A stretch of DNA of 64,000 nucleotides from Parapristionchus giblindavisi. Its lineage: Eukaryota > Nematoda > Chromadorea > Rhabditida > Diplogasteridae. Of the stretch, positions 24,301 to 36,119 are shown piece by piece. The number at the start of each line of letters is the position of its first letter. The stretch's first letter is position 1. The DNA is taken from positions 536,001 to 600,000 of the forward strand of contig CALSFV010000236.1 in assembly GCA_943737045.1 (NCBI GenBank), given 5' to 3'. The notes under the pieces were generated by a model. It was given only the letters and a program-made list of their open reading frames with translations, had not been told where the DNA came from and ran no database searches. The position numbers and the translations under genes were made by a program.

Positions 24301-27300
24301 ACAATATGAAAAAAAAGTCGAGAGAGTTAACGAGAGTAAAGAGTAAGAGAGAGTGGAGTAAACGTAAAACGACTATCTTTTTTTGTTTTCTTTTCTCAAC
24401 TTTCAACAGATGATCGGTGATCATACCAGTTATTCAAGTATTATACAGTAAAGCTCTTTCGAGTTGTGTTCCGCGTTGTGGATTTGGACGCGTCATTAAT
24501 TTCAGCGGAATATTCATAATTAAAAATGAAGGCTCTCGAATGTCTATGCAAATGCTTAACATATCTGGCATGGAAGGGTCAATTGATATGTAAGGAATTA
24601 GCCCGACCATTCATCAATCGTTTCAGGTCGTTGTGCACAAGACCCTCAAGTGTCTGAACTACCAGTACTCACCGGGGTTCATAACGTCTGTTTATCTATT
24701 CACTAAGACAATATATCTGGTGAATGTCATTGCCCAATTGTTGTTGCTCAATGCGTAAGTCGAGTATTCTCCCAATAATTTTGTTATATTGCTTTATTCT
24801 AACAAATATTTATCAAGTTCATAGTCACATTACTGGTATACGTAGCGGCCGAAACACCATGAAGCACAGTATTGCTTAATAGCTTTATTGTTACAGTTAT
24901 TTTATATACGTGCATGCATTTCACTCCTGTACATTGATTTACTTACTAAATTAATAGGGAAAGAGGAGAGATGGAGTCACTTTATTTTATCCTTTTCGTA
25001 TTCGTCGTAGTGTACTCCTGGCGTTAATTAATATTTTCGTTAGCGTCATAGAACCACTGAAATTTTTGATAGACGAAAATAATAAATTCATTTTAAAAAA
25101 TTTAAAAAGCTCTACTCTACCTTGGTGTTTTCAGTTTCCTCCGCACCACAAAATACGACTGGTATGGTATCGGCATCATCCGTGATATAGTGACCGGTGT
25201 CAAATGGGAGACCAGTGGATACTTTCCGCGAGTGTCCGTATGCGACTTCACGGTTGGTTTTCGCTCTACTTATTTTTTTAAAGGAAATTAATAAATTAAT
25301 TTTAATTTATCTACATATGTCCGAGGCGCAACGATGTAATCGAAACGCTTACTTTTTTGACATTGAAACAACTTAATCAGCTTTTTAATTGGTGTTTCGT
25401 AGCTGGGTTGCCATGAGGTTTCTCAATTCGATTGCGCCTCGCAACTTGCAACTTGCAGTCTTACTGTTAAAAATAATATTTAATATGCACTAATATACAC
25501 AGGAAAGATCATCATAGCCGACTTTTTCAGGTCCGTCAAGTAGCCAACATCCAGAAGTACTCCGTTCAATGTGTGCTCGTCATCAACATGTTCAACGAGA
25601 AGATCTTCGTCTTGCTATGGTTCTGGTCAGTTTATTACGGAATCCGCACAACGGTACCATGAACTGACTTTATTGTTGAATATGCATATGAATATGAATA
25701 TACATATGAATCTGGTTAGAAATCGATGATTTAAGTTCTGAGACTAATCACTAAAAGATCAAAGATCAAATTCAGGTACTTCGTTTTGTTCATCTCCTCG
25801 ATATTTTCGATGTTCACTTGGTTCTTGCTAATGGTCTTCCCTTGTTTCTCACGATGGTGAGTATGATCTATCAATTATTGATTATTTTCGTTCATGCATT
25901 CTGATTGATTGGTTATTGTTCGATTTCCGTTGAGTGGCATATGCAATTCGAACTAGCATTGAACACAGATTGGAAATGCGTTGAGAAAAGCATTTTCTCC
26001 AATTTATTCCGGTGATTTGTGACCATTCCCTAGTCAATTCGTATCGAATATGTTTCACCATTCCATCACAACTTGGTTCGAATTTCAACGATGGTATTTC
26101 ATATGGAGAAGCGAAATCTTAAAATATGTACAATATTAGATCGAGCAACGTTTATACCCGTAATCAGATTGCTTTGGCACTTTATGAAAAGTTCTTTCCT
26201 TAACCTCTCTCAATGGTCTCTTCATTGCGCACACTATTTCTCTGTTCTCTAGCAACGAGAGAGCGTAGACCGTTGAAGAGACCTTTGACAAAGGTGTCAG
26301 CTCCTTTAATACTGCAATGATTAACTTTGTCAGGTTCGTCGCTCAGCATCTCGAATTGTCTGCCCTAAACGGATTCAATCCACAGAGCAAACGTTAGTGA
26401 ATGATCTTTGGTCTTCGATCTTTGATCTTTTATCGTTGATCTTTGATCGTCTAATCTTCTTTCCTTCAGGCACTAAACAGGACATCACTCGCTTCGTCTA
26501 TTCCTATCTTCACAGAGATGGTGTTTTCGTGCTGAGAATGCTATCATCGCATGCTGGAGTAAGTGTGGTGTTCTTTGAACTTTGATCTTTGAACTTTGTA
26601 GTTTGATCTCTTATAGCCGTAGTTTGATATGCACCCCATTTGTGGGCGTTATCTTTAATCTTTGAGGTGCTTTTCACGACCGATTTGATCTGTTCACTCT
26701 ACAAAACATACTACGGTATTGAAGAGGTACGGTATTCCACATTATTGATTGATTGTCAGCATTTTACACAATTCTTATTTGAACGAAGAGTTTGTTGAAG
26801 GGGTTTCTGAGATCTAGAATATAAATTAAATTCTAAAATAATGTATTAATTCAGTGTGCCGATTCGGAAGCGGAGTCAGAAGCTTTGAAGAGGGATAATG
26901 AAAGGAACACTCGAAAGAAACATAGCGGATTTTTAGAAGGAGGTAAGAAAAGTGATGGTGCATGCAAACTCGGCTGAAATGATAAGAAAATATCAATTTA
27001 TCTGAAACCAAAAAGCCATTTTATTACGTCAAGTAATCAAAAGAACAATCGAATGAATATTCACATTTGACAAGACTAACTTATTCTGACTCATTGTACA
27101 AGAAAAATAAATGTAATTGATCTTCGATCATTATTCAGAGTTTACAACCGCCCTGATGCCAGGAACGCCTCCGGATGACGATATGAAGTCCGATACATCA
27201 TCAACGTCGTCGAAGAAGCTATGACGGTCCAGGGGAGGTAAACGAATACTGCAATTATCCAATAGTATCAATTTCACCGAATAAAATGTAATCGAATGCA

Positions 27301-29641
27301 AATCGCCAATCACTGTTTTCTGCGACAATCAGTCAAGAGAGTCAGCATGCGTATCCGAGTCCACTCTTAATAAATGTGTTTAAACGGTAAAACTGTAACC
27401 GAAGAAAATTTATGATGGAACATTACAATGTCATTTTCCACGGCACTAAACCTTATTTTTTCCAATAACTTAAAGAAGGAGACCCTTGAGTTGGCATGAC
27501 TGACTCCCGCAAGTGACAAAGGGAAAGTGAGAGAGTCAAGTATGCAAATCGGATATGCACTCTCTACTTGCCTGAAAAATTGTACTTTCAATGCGCATAA
27601 TAAGCTTCAAACATATCACGCCTGTCACGAGAGAATCGACCTAAAATGGCTATTTTTCGGAATGGGGCGAAAAACATGAAATGAGTTAGCATCAGTTTTC
27701 GGTACCTCTAGGCATGGCCTACCATCCCCCAAAGTACCATTGTGTAAATATCATTCTGGGGCTCCCTACACCGGGTCGGTCATCCGGGAACCCAACTTTG
27801 AACTCAAATATCTCGGTTCAGGTGCATTTCTGTGAAAAAAAAATGCACGAGGGAAACCCCCGCTATTTTTCCGAGCTCTATCTATCTAAACAAACCAGGG
27901 GTCATGAAAGTGCTTCCGAACAGCGCTACACTCTAGGCAAAATAACTCAAAACCTGTCGATTCGGCGCGGACGAGCCTGAAATATGTTATGTAACTTTTC
28001 GAGGGCTACAAAATGAGTGGTTTACGAGAAAAAAAACGTTAATGCGTTCGTATGGTTCATCCCCTTTGAAATTTCCAGATGATTTGAAGTCGTTTTCGCC
28101 ACCCACAATCTCTCGTTTCACACACTCTCTCGCCCATTCCTTTTCATTCCATTCCATTCCATTCTACACCGCACGGTCTCGAGTGCGCGGTGCGCAATGA
28201 AACATATCGTTTTCTCCCTTTCTCTTCCCTGTATTTCTTTCATTCTCCGGCGAGAGAGTGTGTGAAACGAGAGATCATGGTTGGGCGAAAATGACTTCAA
28301 ACCATCAGGAAATTTCCAAGGGGGTGAACCATACGAACGCATTAACGTATTTTTTTCGCAAGCCCCTCATTTTGTAGCCCTCGAAAAGTTACATAACATA
28401 TTTCAGGCTCGTCCGCGCCGAATCGACAGGTTTTGAGTTATTTTGCCTAGAGTGTAGCGCTGTTCGGAAGCACTTTCATGACCCCTGGTTTGTTTAGATA
28501 GATAGAGGACGAAAAAATAGCGGGGGTTTTCCTCGTGCATTTTTTCACAGAAATGCACCTGAACCGAGATATTTGAGTTCAAAGTTGGGTTCCCGGATGA
28601 CCGAACCGGTGTAGGGAGCCCCAGAATGATATTTACACAATGGCACTTTGGGGGATGGTAGGCATGCCTAAACAAGAATAAAACTGGAGAGAACTTGTTT
28701 TGTAATTTTTCTCAATTCCGACCGTTAGGTCGATTCTCTCGTGACAGGCGTGATATCATCACGCAATATGAAATATGTCGTTCGGTTCGTGCGATGAATC
28801 TTTATCATTCTATCCGAACAGTCTTGTTACGAAAAAACTCGAAGGTCTCCATCTTTAAGGTCCTTTGCAGGTCGCGATTCTCCCCCGTCGATAAAGTCTG
28901 GTAATGGAGGTCGAGACAAAGAGGAAGAGAAAGAGAAGGAGAATGAGTTGAAATCACCGCCCCGATCACCCAGGTATGGTAATACTTATTAGGGGTCATA
29001 ATGCAAAGGGTACGGTACTGTTGTTTCCACTAGTGACCTCACTCAATGGCCTCTTCATTGCGCACACTATTTCTCTGTTCTCTAACAACGAGAGTGCATA
29101 GAGACCGTTGATGAGACCGTTGAGTGAGGTTACTGGGTTGCACAGTCCAGAAAGTATACTGTAGGATTCTGTAGATCGAAAATCAATAATTTCAGAGCAT
29201 CTCATCATCATCATCAGCATCATGAGATTCCTCGTGATACATCACCACGTGATGAAGAGGTAAATTTTAATATTTATTTTATGACCAACATCATCATAAG
29301 TAACTGTTGAATATTAGATGGAATAGAGACGGAACATTTCAAGACACACCCCGATCTAATTTGAAACACATGGCTCTGGTCTCACTCTCTCGCCTTCTAT
29401 GTCTACGAGAGATTGTTGCCAGAGCCGAGTGTCTGCGTGTGTGGTGCCTTTAATACAGAGAGTGGAGACATCTACTGCATAATAACCCTCTTTCCAGATC
29501 GCATCACCCCGTCACTTCCATCATAATCACTCCTCACCCTCATCTCCTCCCTCATTCTCTCCTCGTTCTCCTCCTCCTGTCATCGACTACACCTCAGTCC
29601 AAGACGACAACGATCTGGTCATGTATCTCATGGATCAATAA
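21376..29641 (+). CDS. Innexin gap-junction protein, alternative 5' and 3' ends
   Basis: Four-pass membrane channel subunit forming invertebrate gap junctions and hemichannels. Exons: 21376-21573, 21835-21917, 23552-23667, 24094-24233, 24627-24754, 25135-25252, 25531-25625, 25776-25856, 26334-26392, 26470-26558, 26667-26726, 26855-26942, then either 27139-27224 (446 aa) or 28871-28973, 29196-29259 and 29498-29641 (521 aa). Every junction is GT-AG and in phase. Hallmarks: DDDWSD at 19-24; first loop Cys54 and Cys72 (ENYCW); YYQWVPFF at 103-110, the innexin signature opening TM2; TM3 about 197-221; second loop Cys258 and Cys275 ([24 protein letters not shown]); TM4 about 286-310. The tail is Ser/Lys-rich in the short form and His/Pro/Ser-rich in the long form. 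It resembles the inx-10/inx-11 type of C. elegans by feel, but orthology is not settled. Introns carry several transposon-derived repeats. Confidence 0.95.
22568..23215. mobile_element. Foldback element, family A, copy 2
   Basis: In innexin intron 2. Arms at about 22568-22765 and 23010-23215 pair, for example TTTGAAAGCCCTTTTTCTGT against its complement near 23150. Clearly related to, but diverged from, the copy at 3491-4133 (shared TCATTTGAAAGCCC and GTCCGTGCACAGA blocks). Confidence 0.85.
23216..23551. other. Intron end with GCAAGGC motif repeats
   Basis: GGGAAGGCTGTG, GGCAAGGCTATGCGCA and GGCAAAGTTATGCGCA blocks recur, alternating with AAATTTT. ATGACTTTCAATGTCAT at about 23297 is a small hairpin, and GTGTTCAAACC at about 23359 resembles a B-box. 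Possibly a degenerate tRNA-derived repeat; ORFs overlapping the true exon 3 are shadows. Confidence 0.3.
23880..24085 (-). mobile_element. tRNA-derived SINE-like repeat, copy 1
   Basis: On the - strand it contains GTGGCTCAGTGGTTAGTAGT then CAGCGCTTGTAACCGC, the same as in the copy at 36645-36830. The conserved non-tRNA part (TATGTCCCACGTTCTT, AGATCTCGTGGGTCCCC-like) lies at 24018-24072. It sits in the intron just before innexin exon 4 (24094), opposite in orientation to the gene. Confidence 0.7.
26205..26292. mobile_element. Hairpin MITE, family B, copy 1
   Basis: Termini CTCTCTCAATGGTCTCTTCA and its degenerate complement, loop GTTCTCTAGCAACGAGAGAG. In the innexin intron before exon 9. Other copies: 29030-29136 and 37018-37126. 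Confidence 0.8.
27139..27285 (+). CDS. Innexin proximal last exon with poly(A) signal
   Basis: Acceptor TTATTCAG, then 28 codons ([15 protein letters not shown] and a Ser-Thr-Lys tail) to TGA at 27222-27224. AATAAA follows at 27280, 56 bp past the stop. It joins exon 26855-26942 in phase. Using it gives the 446-residue protein with a short tail. Confidence 0.75.
27620..28753. mobile_element. Foldback element inside the innexin 3' intron
   Basis: The left arm (about 27623-28110) and right arm (about 28240-28752) are close reverse complements; the outer ends pair at CCTGTCACGAGAGAATCGAC. The arms give nearly identical 88-codon open frames on opposite strands, expected for arms of a palindrome. 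The spacer contains CATTCCATTCCATTCCATTC. It lies between the two alternative last-exon sets. Confidence 0.9.
28871..29641 (+). CDS. Innexin distal alternative last exons
   Basis: Exons 28871-28973 ([20 protein letters not shown] and a charged run), 29196-29259 ([14 protein letters not shown]) and 29498-29641 (Pro/Ser-rich, ending [11 protein letters not shown] then TAA). All three join exon 26855-26942 and each other in phase with GT-AG sites and CTTTGCAG/TTTCAG/TTTCCAG acceptors. AATAAA lies at 30096. The tail is 103 residues, against 28 for the short form. Confidence 0.75.
29030..29136. mobile_element. Hairpin MITE, family B, copy 2
   Basis: GTGACCTCACTCAATGGCCT pairs with the terminal GACCGTTGAGTGAGGTTAC; loop TCTCTAACAACGAGAGTGC. 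In the intron between distal innexin exons. Confidence 0.85.
29341..29455. mobile_element. Hairpin MITE, family H
   Basis: GACACACCCCGATCTAATTT at the left, degenerate complement at the right, CTCTCTCGCCTTCTATGTCT loop region. In the last distal innexin intron. Confidence 0.75.
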
Positions 29642-30420
29642 TATTGATTTTCCCTATCGATTTATTGATTTTTCATAGATTTTATTGATTTTTAGGAAAC
29701 CTCTATGCATAATCGATCCGAGATTCGTTGACTAGCACGGGGATCGCGACCTTCCGGGTCCATTTTTACTTTGTTAAATTTGTATTTTTGTGAATAGCAT
29801 AAAATCACTGTGGTTGTGGTAGAGTAAACTAGTGCAGAGTCTTTATTTGTTTTTATTTTTTGCATGTCGTACTCATTAGTTTAACATTTCTCGCTTTTGG
29901 CAGTGTGTCACCCATATTCATTCATTTCATAATTCCAATTATCGATTGATTTCACTTGACTCCAAATATCGATTAATATCTCTTGTTGTTTTTTTTATTA
30001 TTTCGCCTATATTCTCACTCCTTCCATTCATATGAAACATTCTCAAACATTTTTTTTGTGCATCTCATTTGTTCCCTTTGTTTCAGTTACAAATCAATAA
30101 AATCAGTTAGTATGTAAGAATTGAAACAGGAGTGGAAAATACATAATTTCTACTTTTGCTAATATTGAATTGATAAAGATAGAAGGATAAACTTGCATCC
30201 CGTTATTCACGGCCCGTTCAGATTGGCATGGCTCCAATGATAATTGTCATCGAAGTGTGGGAAAAGAATTATCTGAACATCTGTTTCTGGACTCTTTGCC
30301 ATTGTCATAAGAGAAACCATAGTCATTGTCCAACTTCTTCCTGTATCATCATCAAGATCATTCAGAATCCACAGAACGGAAGCGCTCCTGATTATGTGAC
30401 AAACAGTTCACGATCATCTA
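29642..30420. other. Innexin 3' UTR and intergenic DNA
   Basis: AT-rich after the innexin stop. AATAAA at 30096 is the best poly(A) signal for the long form. No gene is recognised in the rest. Confidence 0.5.
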
Positions 30421-30428
30421 AGAAACCA

Positions 30429-30915
30429 TGTATCTCTCCCTCTTCTTCTCCCTCTCCCTCTTCCTTTCTTACTCTCCTTCTCTTCATCCCTCTCCCTCTC
30501 CCTCTTTTTCTCTTTCTCCCTCTCCTTCTCTTCCTCTCTCTCCCTCTCCCTCTTTTTCTCTTTCTCCCTCTCCTTCTCTTCCTCTCTCTCCCTCTCCCTC
30601 TCCCCCTCTCTCTCTCCCTCTCATTGTCTCTCTCACTCTCCCTATCCTTCTCATAATTCTCTTCATTTTTCTTCTCAGTCGTGTCTAAAGTGTGCTCGTG
30701 GTTTGTCAATACCAGTTTTTGCGCACAGCCTTCTGATTCTCTACCTCTTGATCCTATATTCTACCTCCTCCTTCTCATCTCTCCCTCTCCCTCTCCCTCT
30801 GTAATCTCGCATCATGTTAAATATTTGAGTCTCTTCCTCTCCCTCCCTCTGTCTCCCTCTCCTTCTCCCTAATTCTCCCTCTCCTTACCCATCTCTCCCT
30901 CTCCCTATCCCTCAC
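30429..30915. repeat. CT-rich arrays (CCCTCT / CTTCTC units)
   Basis: 30429-30655 has a higher-order repeat of about 60 bp (CCTCTTTTTCTCTTTCTCCC units seen twice or more). 30775-30915 has CTCCCTCTCCCT tracts. Pyrimidines are on the + strand. Confidence 0.9.
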
Positions 30916-31084
30916 TCTAGTGATCAAGAGCGAGCAAATTGCAATTGGCTCGTGCTCGTTTTTTTCTGAACTATACATTCTGTTAATTTATATTACCGTA
31001 TGTTGCATTTACTATACTTTCCATTCCCATCTACATACAATAACAGTGAAAAAAATAAACTCCGAGATAATTTTCTTCTCCGCT

Positions 31085-31140
31085 CTAACAACACTCTCTC
31101 GTGAACAAAAAAAAGCGAGAGAGCATTGCCAGAAGGGAAA
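31085..31140. mobile_element. Short family H-like hairpin
   Basis: CTCTAACAACACTCTCTCGT pairs with GCGAGAGAGCATTGCCAGA. Only the inner part of the family H consensus remains. The flanking 30916-31925 has no supportable gene. Confidence 0.5.
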
Positions 31141-31924
31141 GTTACCTTTTCTGTAATTAATTGTATGTATTATTTTTTTCGGCCACAATACACGACGAAT
31201 ATCATTCTTTTTTTTCTGGACGTGTACCTTCTTGTATGTTTTGTACATCTGTCGTTGTTCTCACTCTCATAACAATAAAAGAAGCGAGATATCATGTAGA
31301 TCAGGAGATTCTTCTCGAATACCAATTCGTTTCACAAATGTTGTGTCACCAAACCTACCAGTGTCTTGTAGTTGGACTACAAACCATAGAGATATGTCAT
31401 TCTGCCGCCGTACCAATTCGTTTGCTGGAGTTTTCTAAACTTCTTTTCTTGTTTTCTCTCTTCACTTTGCTTTGATCTCTCTTTGCTGTCCATTGCTCAT
31501 TTTCGACAGATTTGATACGGCGAGTGTATTCTCTAACGTTCATAATATGTTTCACTCTTGAGTATACATAGACCGCAACAGTGATGTCACTTGATCCTGG
31601 TGATGGTTTTTGCAATATGAATATCTTTAATTGTCTTCTTTCTCTCTCATTCCCTCATAGTCTTCAAAGATCACGAAAATCGCTGAAAATAGAGCGCTTT
31701 TTTACACTTTAAAAAAAATTATGTTTTATAACGTACACAGTCTACGTAACTGAACGTACGCAGGGGTCTACAGTTCCATTTCTTCGACCATGTTCTTGGG
31801 TAGCGTCCAGGAACTAAAATTAGTAAAATATGACTAATAAGCACTCAATGTACACCGATGCTTTGTTATTATTCTTTCGCCTCATGAGTCAGCTTTCGGT
31901 CCTTTCTTTAGGAATCATCTTCAA

Positions 31925-32150
31925 GTCACTCTCCCTCTCCTTATTTCTCTCACTATCTCTACCTCTTCCTCTTCCTCTTCCTCTTCCTCTTCCTCTTCCT
32001 CTCTCTCTCCCTCTCTCTCTCCCTCTCTCTGTCCCTCTCTCTCCCTCCCTCTCCCTCTCCCTCTCCCTCTCTCTCTCCCTCTCCCTCTCCCTCTCCCTCT
32101 CCCTCTCCCTCTCCCTCTCCCTCTCCCTCTCCCTCTCCCTCTCCCTCTAG
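31925..32150. repeat. (CCCTCT)n array
   Basis: A CCTCTT tract at 31960-32000 passes through mixed CTCT into perfect CCCTCT hexamers (about 32080-32148). Confidence 0.95.
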
Positions 32151-32332
32151 ACCCATTCTAACTCCATCCGGGTCCAAGTCATTCGGTTCTCCATGGCTAC
32201 GATGATGCCAAATATAGAATTGAATGGTCACATGGTTGAGATTGAATCATTTCCTCGTAGAAGAAGAATGTATTCAACTATGCTTTTAATACAACGAACA
32301 AATTTACCTGGCCTCCACATTAACGTTTACTG

Positions 32333-32436
32333 GCACACACCGACCTGGCTCTCCGCTCTGACCATGGTTTCTTGCTTTCTTTGTCTACGAGAGAGTATTG
32401 CGAGAGCGGTGAGTTCAAATTAGCTAGGGGTGTGAC
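32333..32436. mobile_element. Hairpin MITE, family H
   Basis: GGCTCTCCGCTCTGACCATG on the left; CGAGAGAGTATTGCGAGAGC and AAATTAGCTAGGGGTGTG on the right. The left terminus is degenerate. Confidence 0.75.
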
Positions 32437-32439
32437 TAT

Positions 32440-33480
32440 AAGAAAAAATAAGTCACAATAAAGATTACGATGTGTTTTATGTCGTAAAATTTTTAATTAA
32501 TAAACATATGAAAAACGATGATATCGATAACTATTCTTATGATCCGTTGTGAAGGCAATAACTTTTTCTCTTTTCTTAACTTTTGTTCTAACGAGACTAT
32601 AGTTTGTTATAACAAATAAGTTGTTTTAGAGATTTTGTTTTAGAGAGGTTTTGAACTTTTGATCTTTCTTCTGTGTCTTGTAAAGAAGTTGATGGTTTGA
32701 TTCCTGCTCACGTGGTACATCTAAAAAGTTCGTTGATCAATTCCTCTTCTGATCGCTTGACATGTACACTATAATGCACGGATGATCAGTAAATCAATCA
32801 ACATTTTCATGTTTAATCTTCTCATTTTACTCCATTGGCATGATTATACACTGAAAGACAAACGATTGCCAATGTTTCCGCAACCATTTACTTTATCGTG
32901 AGTGCCTTCTGAAAAAAGTGTAAATCATCCAATATAGTTTATCGACGTAGTTCGATTTCTTTGATTTATCTGTCCAGAACCTGCTTACGGCATTAGTAAT
33001 ACAAATTCTGTAGTTCAATATTCGGAAGATCAGCAAATATTCATCGTGTTCATATTTACTTTGTGTGTGTGTTTTTTTTTGAGATGTACATGCTAATACT
33101 GAAATGATAAGCACTGCTCAACTTTGTAACGAGAATCAAACTCATTTCAAAATATGAAATCATTCCAACGTTGTTTTCTTGTAATGCAGTGAAGCATGAT
33201 CTAGAATTTTTTTCCTATTTTTGCCTACTTTTAGATCCTCTTTTTTAATCATTGTGCATTTCCACCTGACAACAAAAAAAACCAAAAGAAACAATGAGTC
33301 ATTTTAATCACAATTAGTCACAATTCGAAGAAGAAAACTACACACAAAGTATTCATTTCGTTTTGCTTCCTTTTTGTTCTGTAAACACGATTTTTTATGG
33401 TGAACTCTGTTCTGAAATTTGAAAAAGAAGAAATAGTCTTGGAATTTGCTTCGGTTACTATCCGATAAACCACAAAAAAC
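32440..33480. other. Unassigned AT-rich stretch
   Basis: No exon, hairpin or repeat I can support. A 73-codon - frame at 32893-33114 shows no family features. Confidence 0.4.
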
Positions 33481-33486
33481 TAAATG

Positions 33487-33607
33487 TTAAAGCCACACCC
33501 CAAGCTAATTTGAAACTCTCCGCTCTGGCAATACTCTCTCACTTTCTTTGTCTACGAGAGAGTAGGGCCAATGCGGAGGGTAAAATTAGCATGGGGCATT
33601 CCTTTAA
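33487..33607. mobile_element. Hairpin MITE, family H, well preserved
   Basis: AAGCCACACCCCAAGCTAAT opposite AAAATTAGCATGGGGCATTC; centre CTTTGTCTACGAGAGAGTAG. One of the best copies for deriving a consensus. Confidence 0.85.
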
Positions 33608-33977
33608 ATACCATTTCCGATTTTCGTCTGTAAAAATATCTCTCTATTGGTTTCCTAGTGAGATCGAAACTCTTTATAGTTGGAAGATCGTTTTTTCGAA
33701 AGTTGCCAAAAGAAATGATAAACGGAGAGGACACGCATCGTTCTACACAGTCTGTTTATTTTGTTGTTTTCTTTTCATCATTTCTATACAATACCTAGCA
33801 CTGCATTTTTGAGCCAGAAAGCACTCTTGAAACATTTTGAAAGCCAGAAAGCATTCGAGATCGCTTCCATACTGATCGGTCATTCTGGCTTTCAAGGTAA
33901 AGAGATCACAACGATAGAGAGGTCTTCATAATATTTTATCTTTATCAAACACTTCATTGTTTGATTAACCTCAGACA

Positions 33978-34118
33978 TCTCCCTCTCCTCCTCCCTCTCC
34001 TCCTCCCTCTCCTCCTCCCTCTCCTCCTCCCTCTCCTCCTCCCTCTCCTCCTCCCTCTCCTCCTCCCTCTCCTCCTCCCTCTCCTCCTCCCTCTCCTCCT
34101 CCCTCTCCTCCTCCCTCC
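33978..34118. repeat. 12-bp (CTCCTCCTCCCT)n array
   Basis: About eleven almost perfect tandem 12-mers, read from CTCCCTCTCCTC. The leucine/proline frame across it is an artefact. Confidence 0.95.
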
Positions 34119-34285
34119 TACTATCCCTCTCTCTATCTGTCTATCTCTATCTTCCTTTACCAGTGCACCTCCTTTTTAGGCATTTCACTATTCTGTGCTG
34201 ATTCTGTAGTGGTAACTTCAATAGAATGAACATTCATATCCCATAGGCATAGAGTAAGTGATAATCAGGGTGTTCTTTTAAAGGG

Positions 34286-34362
34286 GGAATAAATTGGCTC
34301 TTCATTCTTGTCACACTCTCTCACTTTCTATGTCCGTGAGAGAGAATTGTCAGAACGAATAA
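34286..34362. mobile_element. Degenerate family H hairpin
   Basis: CTTGTCACACTCTCTCACTT pairs with GTGAGAGAGAATTGTCAGAA; the outer termini are lost. Confidence 0.6.
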
Positions 34363-34473
34363 TCCACTTTTCTTAATCCAAGTTTTTCATACTTCCAATG
34401 AGTGATCTGTTCACCTATCTGAGCTCTCTCGTGTGATGAAAGTAGAGAAATAGTACATGATTTGAAGAGATCG

Positions 34474-34596
34474 TTAAAGACCCACGCCGAGCTAATTTTA
34501 CTCTCCGCCAGGGTAAAGCTCTCTCGTAGACAAAGAATTCTTGATTGCATTGCCAGAGCGGAGAATTTCAAATTAGCACGTGGTGTGCCTTTATGT
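34474..34596. mobile_element. Hairpin MITE, family H
   Basis: ACCCACGCCGAGCTAATTTT opposite AAATTAGCACGTGGTGTGCC, with TTAAAG / CTTTA flanks. A small insertion (ATTCTTGATTG) sits in the loop. Confidence 0.85.
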
Positions 34597-34599
34597 GTT

Positions 34600-35660
34600 T
34601 GCATTCGATTTGATTCGATCGTCTTGATATGTTTACTGAACGCATAACCTCAAGTTGCATTAATCTTCCAAAAATTTCTTTCGATCACCGGTCACCGTCA
34701 CCATCTCATATTTGAAAATTTATTGATTTATTGTTCTGACTGGAAACTTCAGTCACGAAATCATTATGAAATTTAACCCTCTAGTCTCTATTAATCGAAT
34801 TTTAGTCGGATTAGTCATCACAAAGTGTGAAGATCAAGTATTCCTTTTTGTATCCTAACCACACATACACAAAACCAGGCAACCTCCTTCTGTTGATTCC
34901 TTTGTTTGTCTCTTTATCGCAACGTTACGTGCATTTCTTCTGTTTCTTGTAGCTTATAGTTTGTCCTGTCACTGTTTCAAATTCCCGTATTTCCCGCCAC
35001 GAACAAACCTGATATTAGGGCATCGAGTGATATGGATTTTTATTGATAGTCTCCTAATTCGAGCGGAACCAAAATGATCTTGCTGATTCTGGCCTAATTT
35101 CTTGTGCGTGTAGTTTCTGCCTTTATTGTAAGCACTGAAACAGACATCATAAATCATGTAGAGCATGTATCGGGTGGGATTATGATTTGACGGGATTGAT
35201 TTGGTCTACCTCTGTCTCTATATGTAATATGTCTATGTCTGTTTTACTTATGGTTTTATCACTGTTGTAGTTTGCACACTCTAAAAATACTGCAGTGATG
35301 CAAGCCACTATATCAGTATAAAGGTTCATAGATTTTTTTACCAATCCACTTTGCAACCATCGTAGTAGCATAGTTGCATATCAATGCATCCATCCAAAAT
35401 CACGTTTCTTTGTCAACACATAGAGTTTATTTTCATTGTTATCATTCAATATTTCATTACATTTATCATATCCTAGTGATCAAATAATTCCTCTTTCTCC
35501 GTACTTCACCATCATCATCGCCCTCTCCCTCGTCACTCTTGCTATACTTCTCTGTATTTGTCTCTCTACCTCTGTCCTTCCTTGCCCTTCCTTTTTCGAT
35601 ATCTCACTATTCTGTGCCGATTCTGTAGCGCTATGTGCAACAGAAAGCGTGATCCTATGT
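34600..35660. other. Unassigned stretch
   Basis: Only short frames with no recognisable domain (for example 34969-35166 and 35180-35371 on the - strand). No gene supported. Confidence 0.35.
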
Positions 35661-35674
35661 CTATGAATGGAACA

Positions 35675-35940
35675 AGAGGGAGATGTGGAGAGGGAGAGGG
35701 AGAGAGAGGGAGGGAGAGAGGGACAGTGAGAGAGAGATTGAGAGAGAGGGAGAGAGAGAAGAGACAGAGAGAGAGGGAGAGAGAGGGAGAGAGAGAGAGT
35801 GAGGAGGAGAGGGAGATGTGGAGAGGGAGAGGGAGAGAGAGGGAGGGAGAGAGGGACAGTGAGGGAGAGAGGGAGAGTGAGGGAGAGAGGGAGAGTCAGG
35901 GAGAGAGGGAGAGAGGGAGAGAGGGAGAGAGGAAGGTAAG
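35675..35940. repeat. GA-rich array
   Basis: Two near-identical blocks starting GATGTGGAGAGGGAGAGGGA (about 35680 and 35815) give a period of about 135 bp, followed by GGGAGAGA units. Confidence 0.9.
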
Positions 35941-36119
35941 ATGAGAAGTAAAAGTTGAGGGTGAAAACGGAAGCCTGTTAACGTGCGCAATGAAAGAAAA
36001 GTGCAACTTTTTCGTACTTCTCGAATCTTCTTTTTCTTCTTTTTCTTCTTCATCTTCTCTTCCAGATTACAGACGATTTGCCCTCGAGATTAGACCATGC
36101 ATTGTAGGTGTGACACGGA

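Noticed and set aside
27714..28675. Conserved pair of 88-codon ORFs on opposite strands
   Set aside because: Mirror arms of a foldback element; conservation is structural. A coding role is not excluded but nothing supports it.
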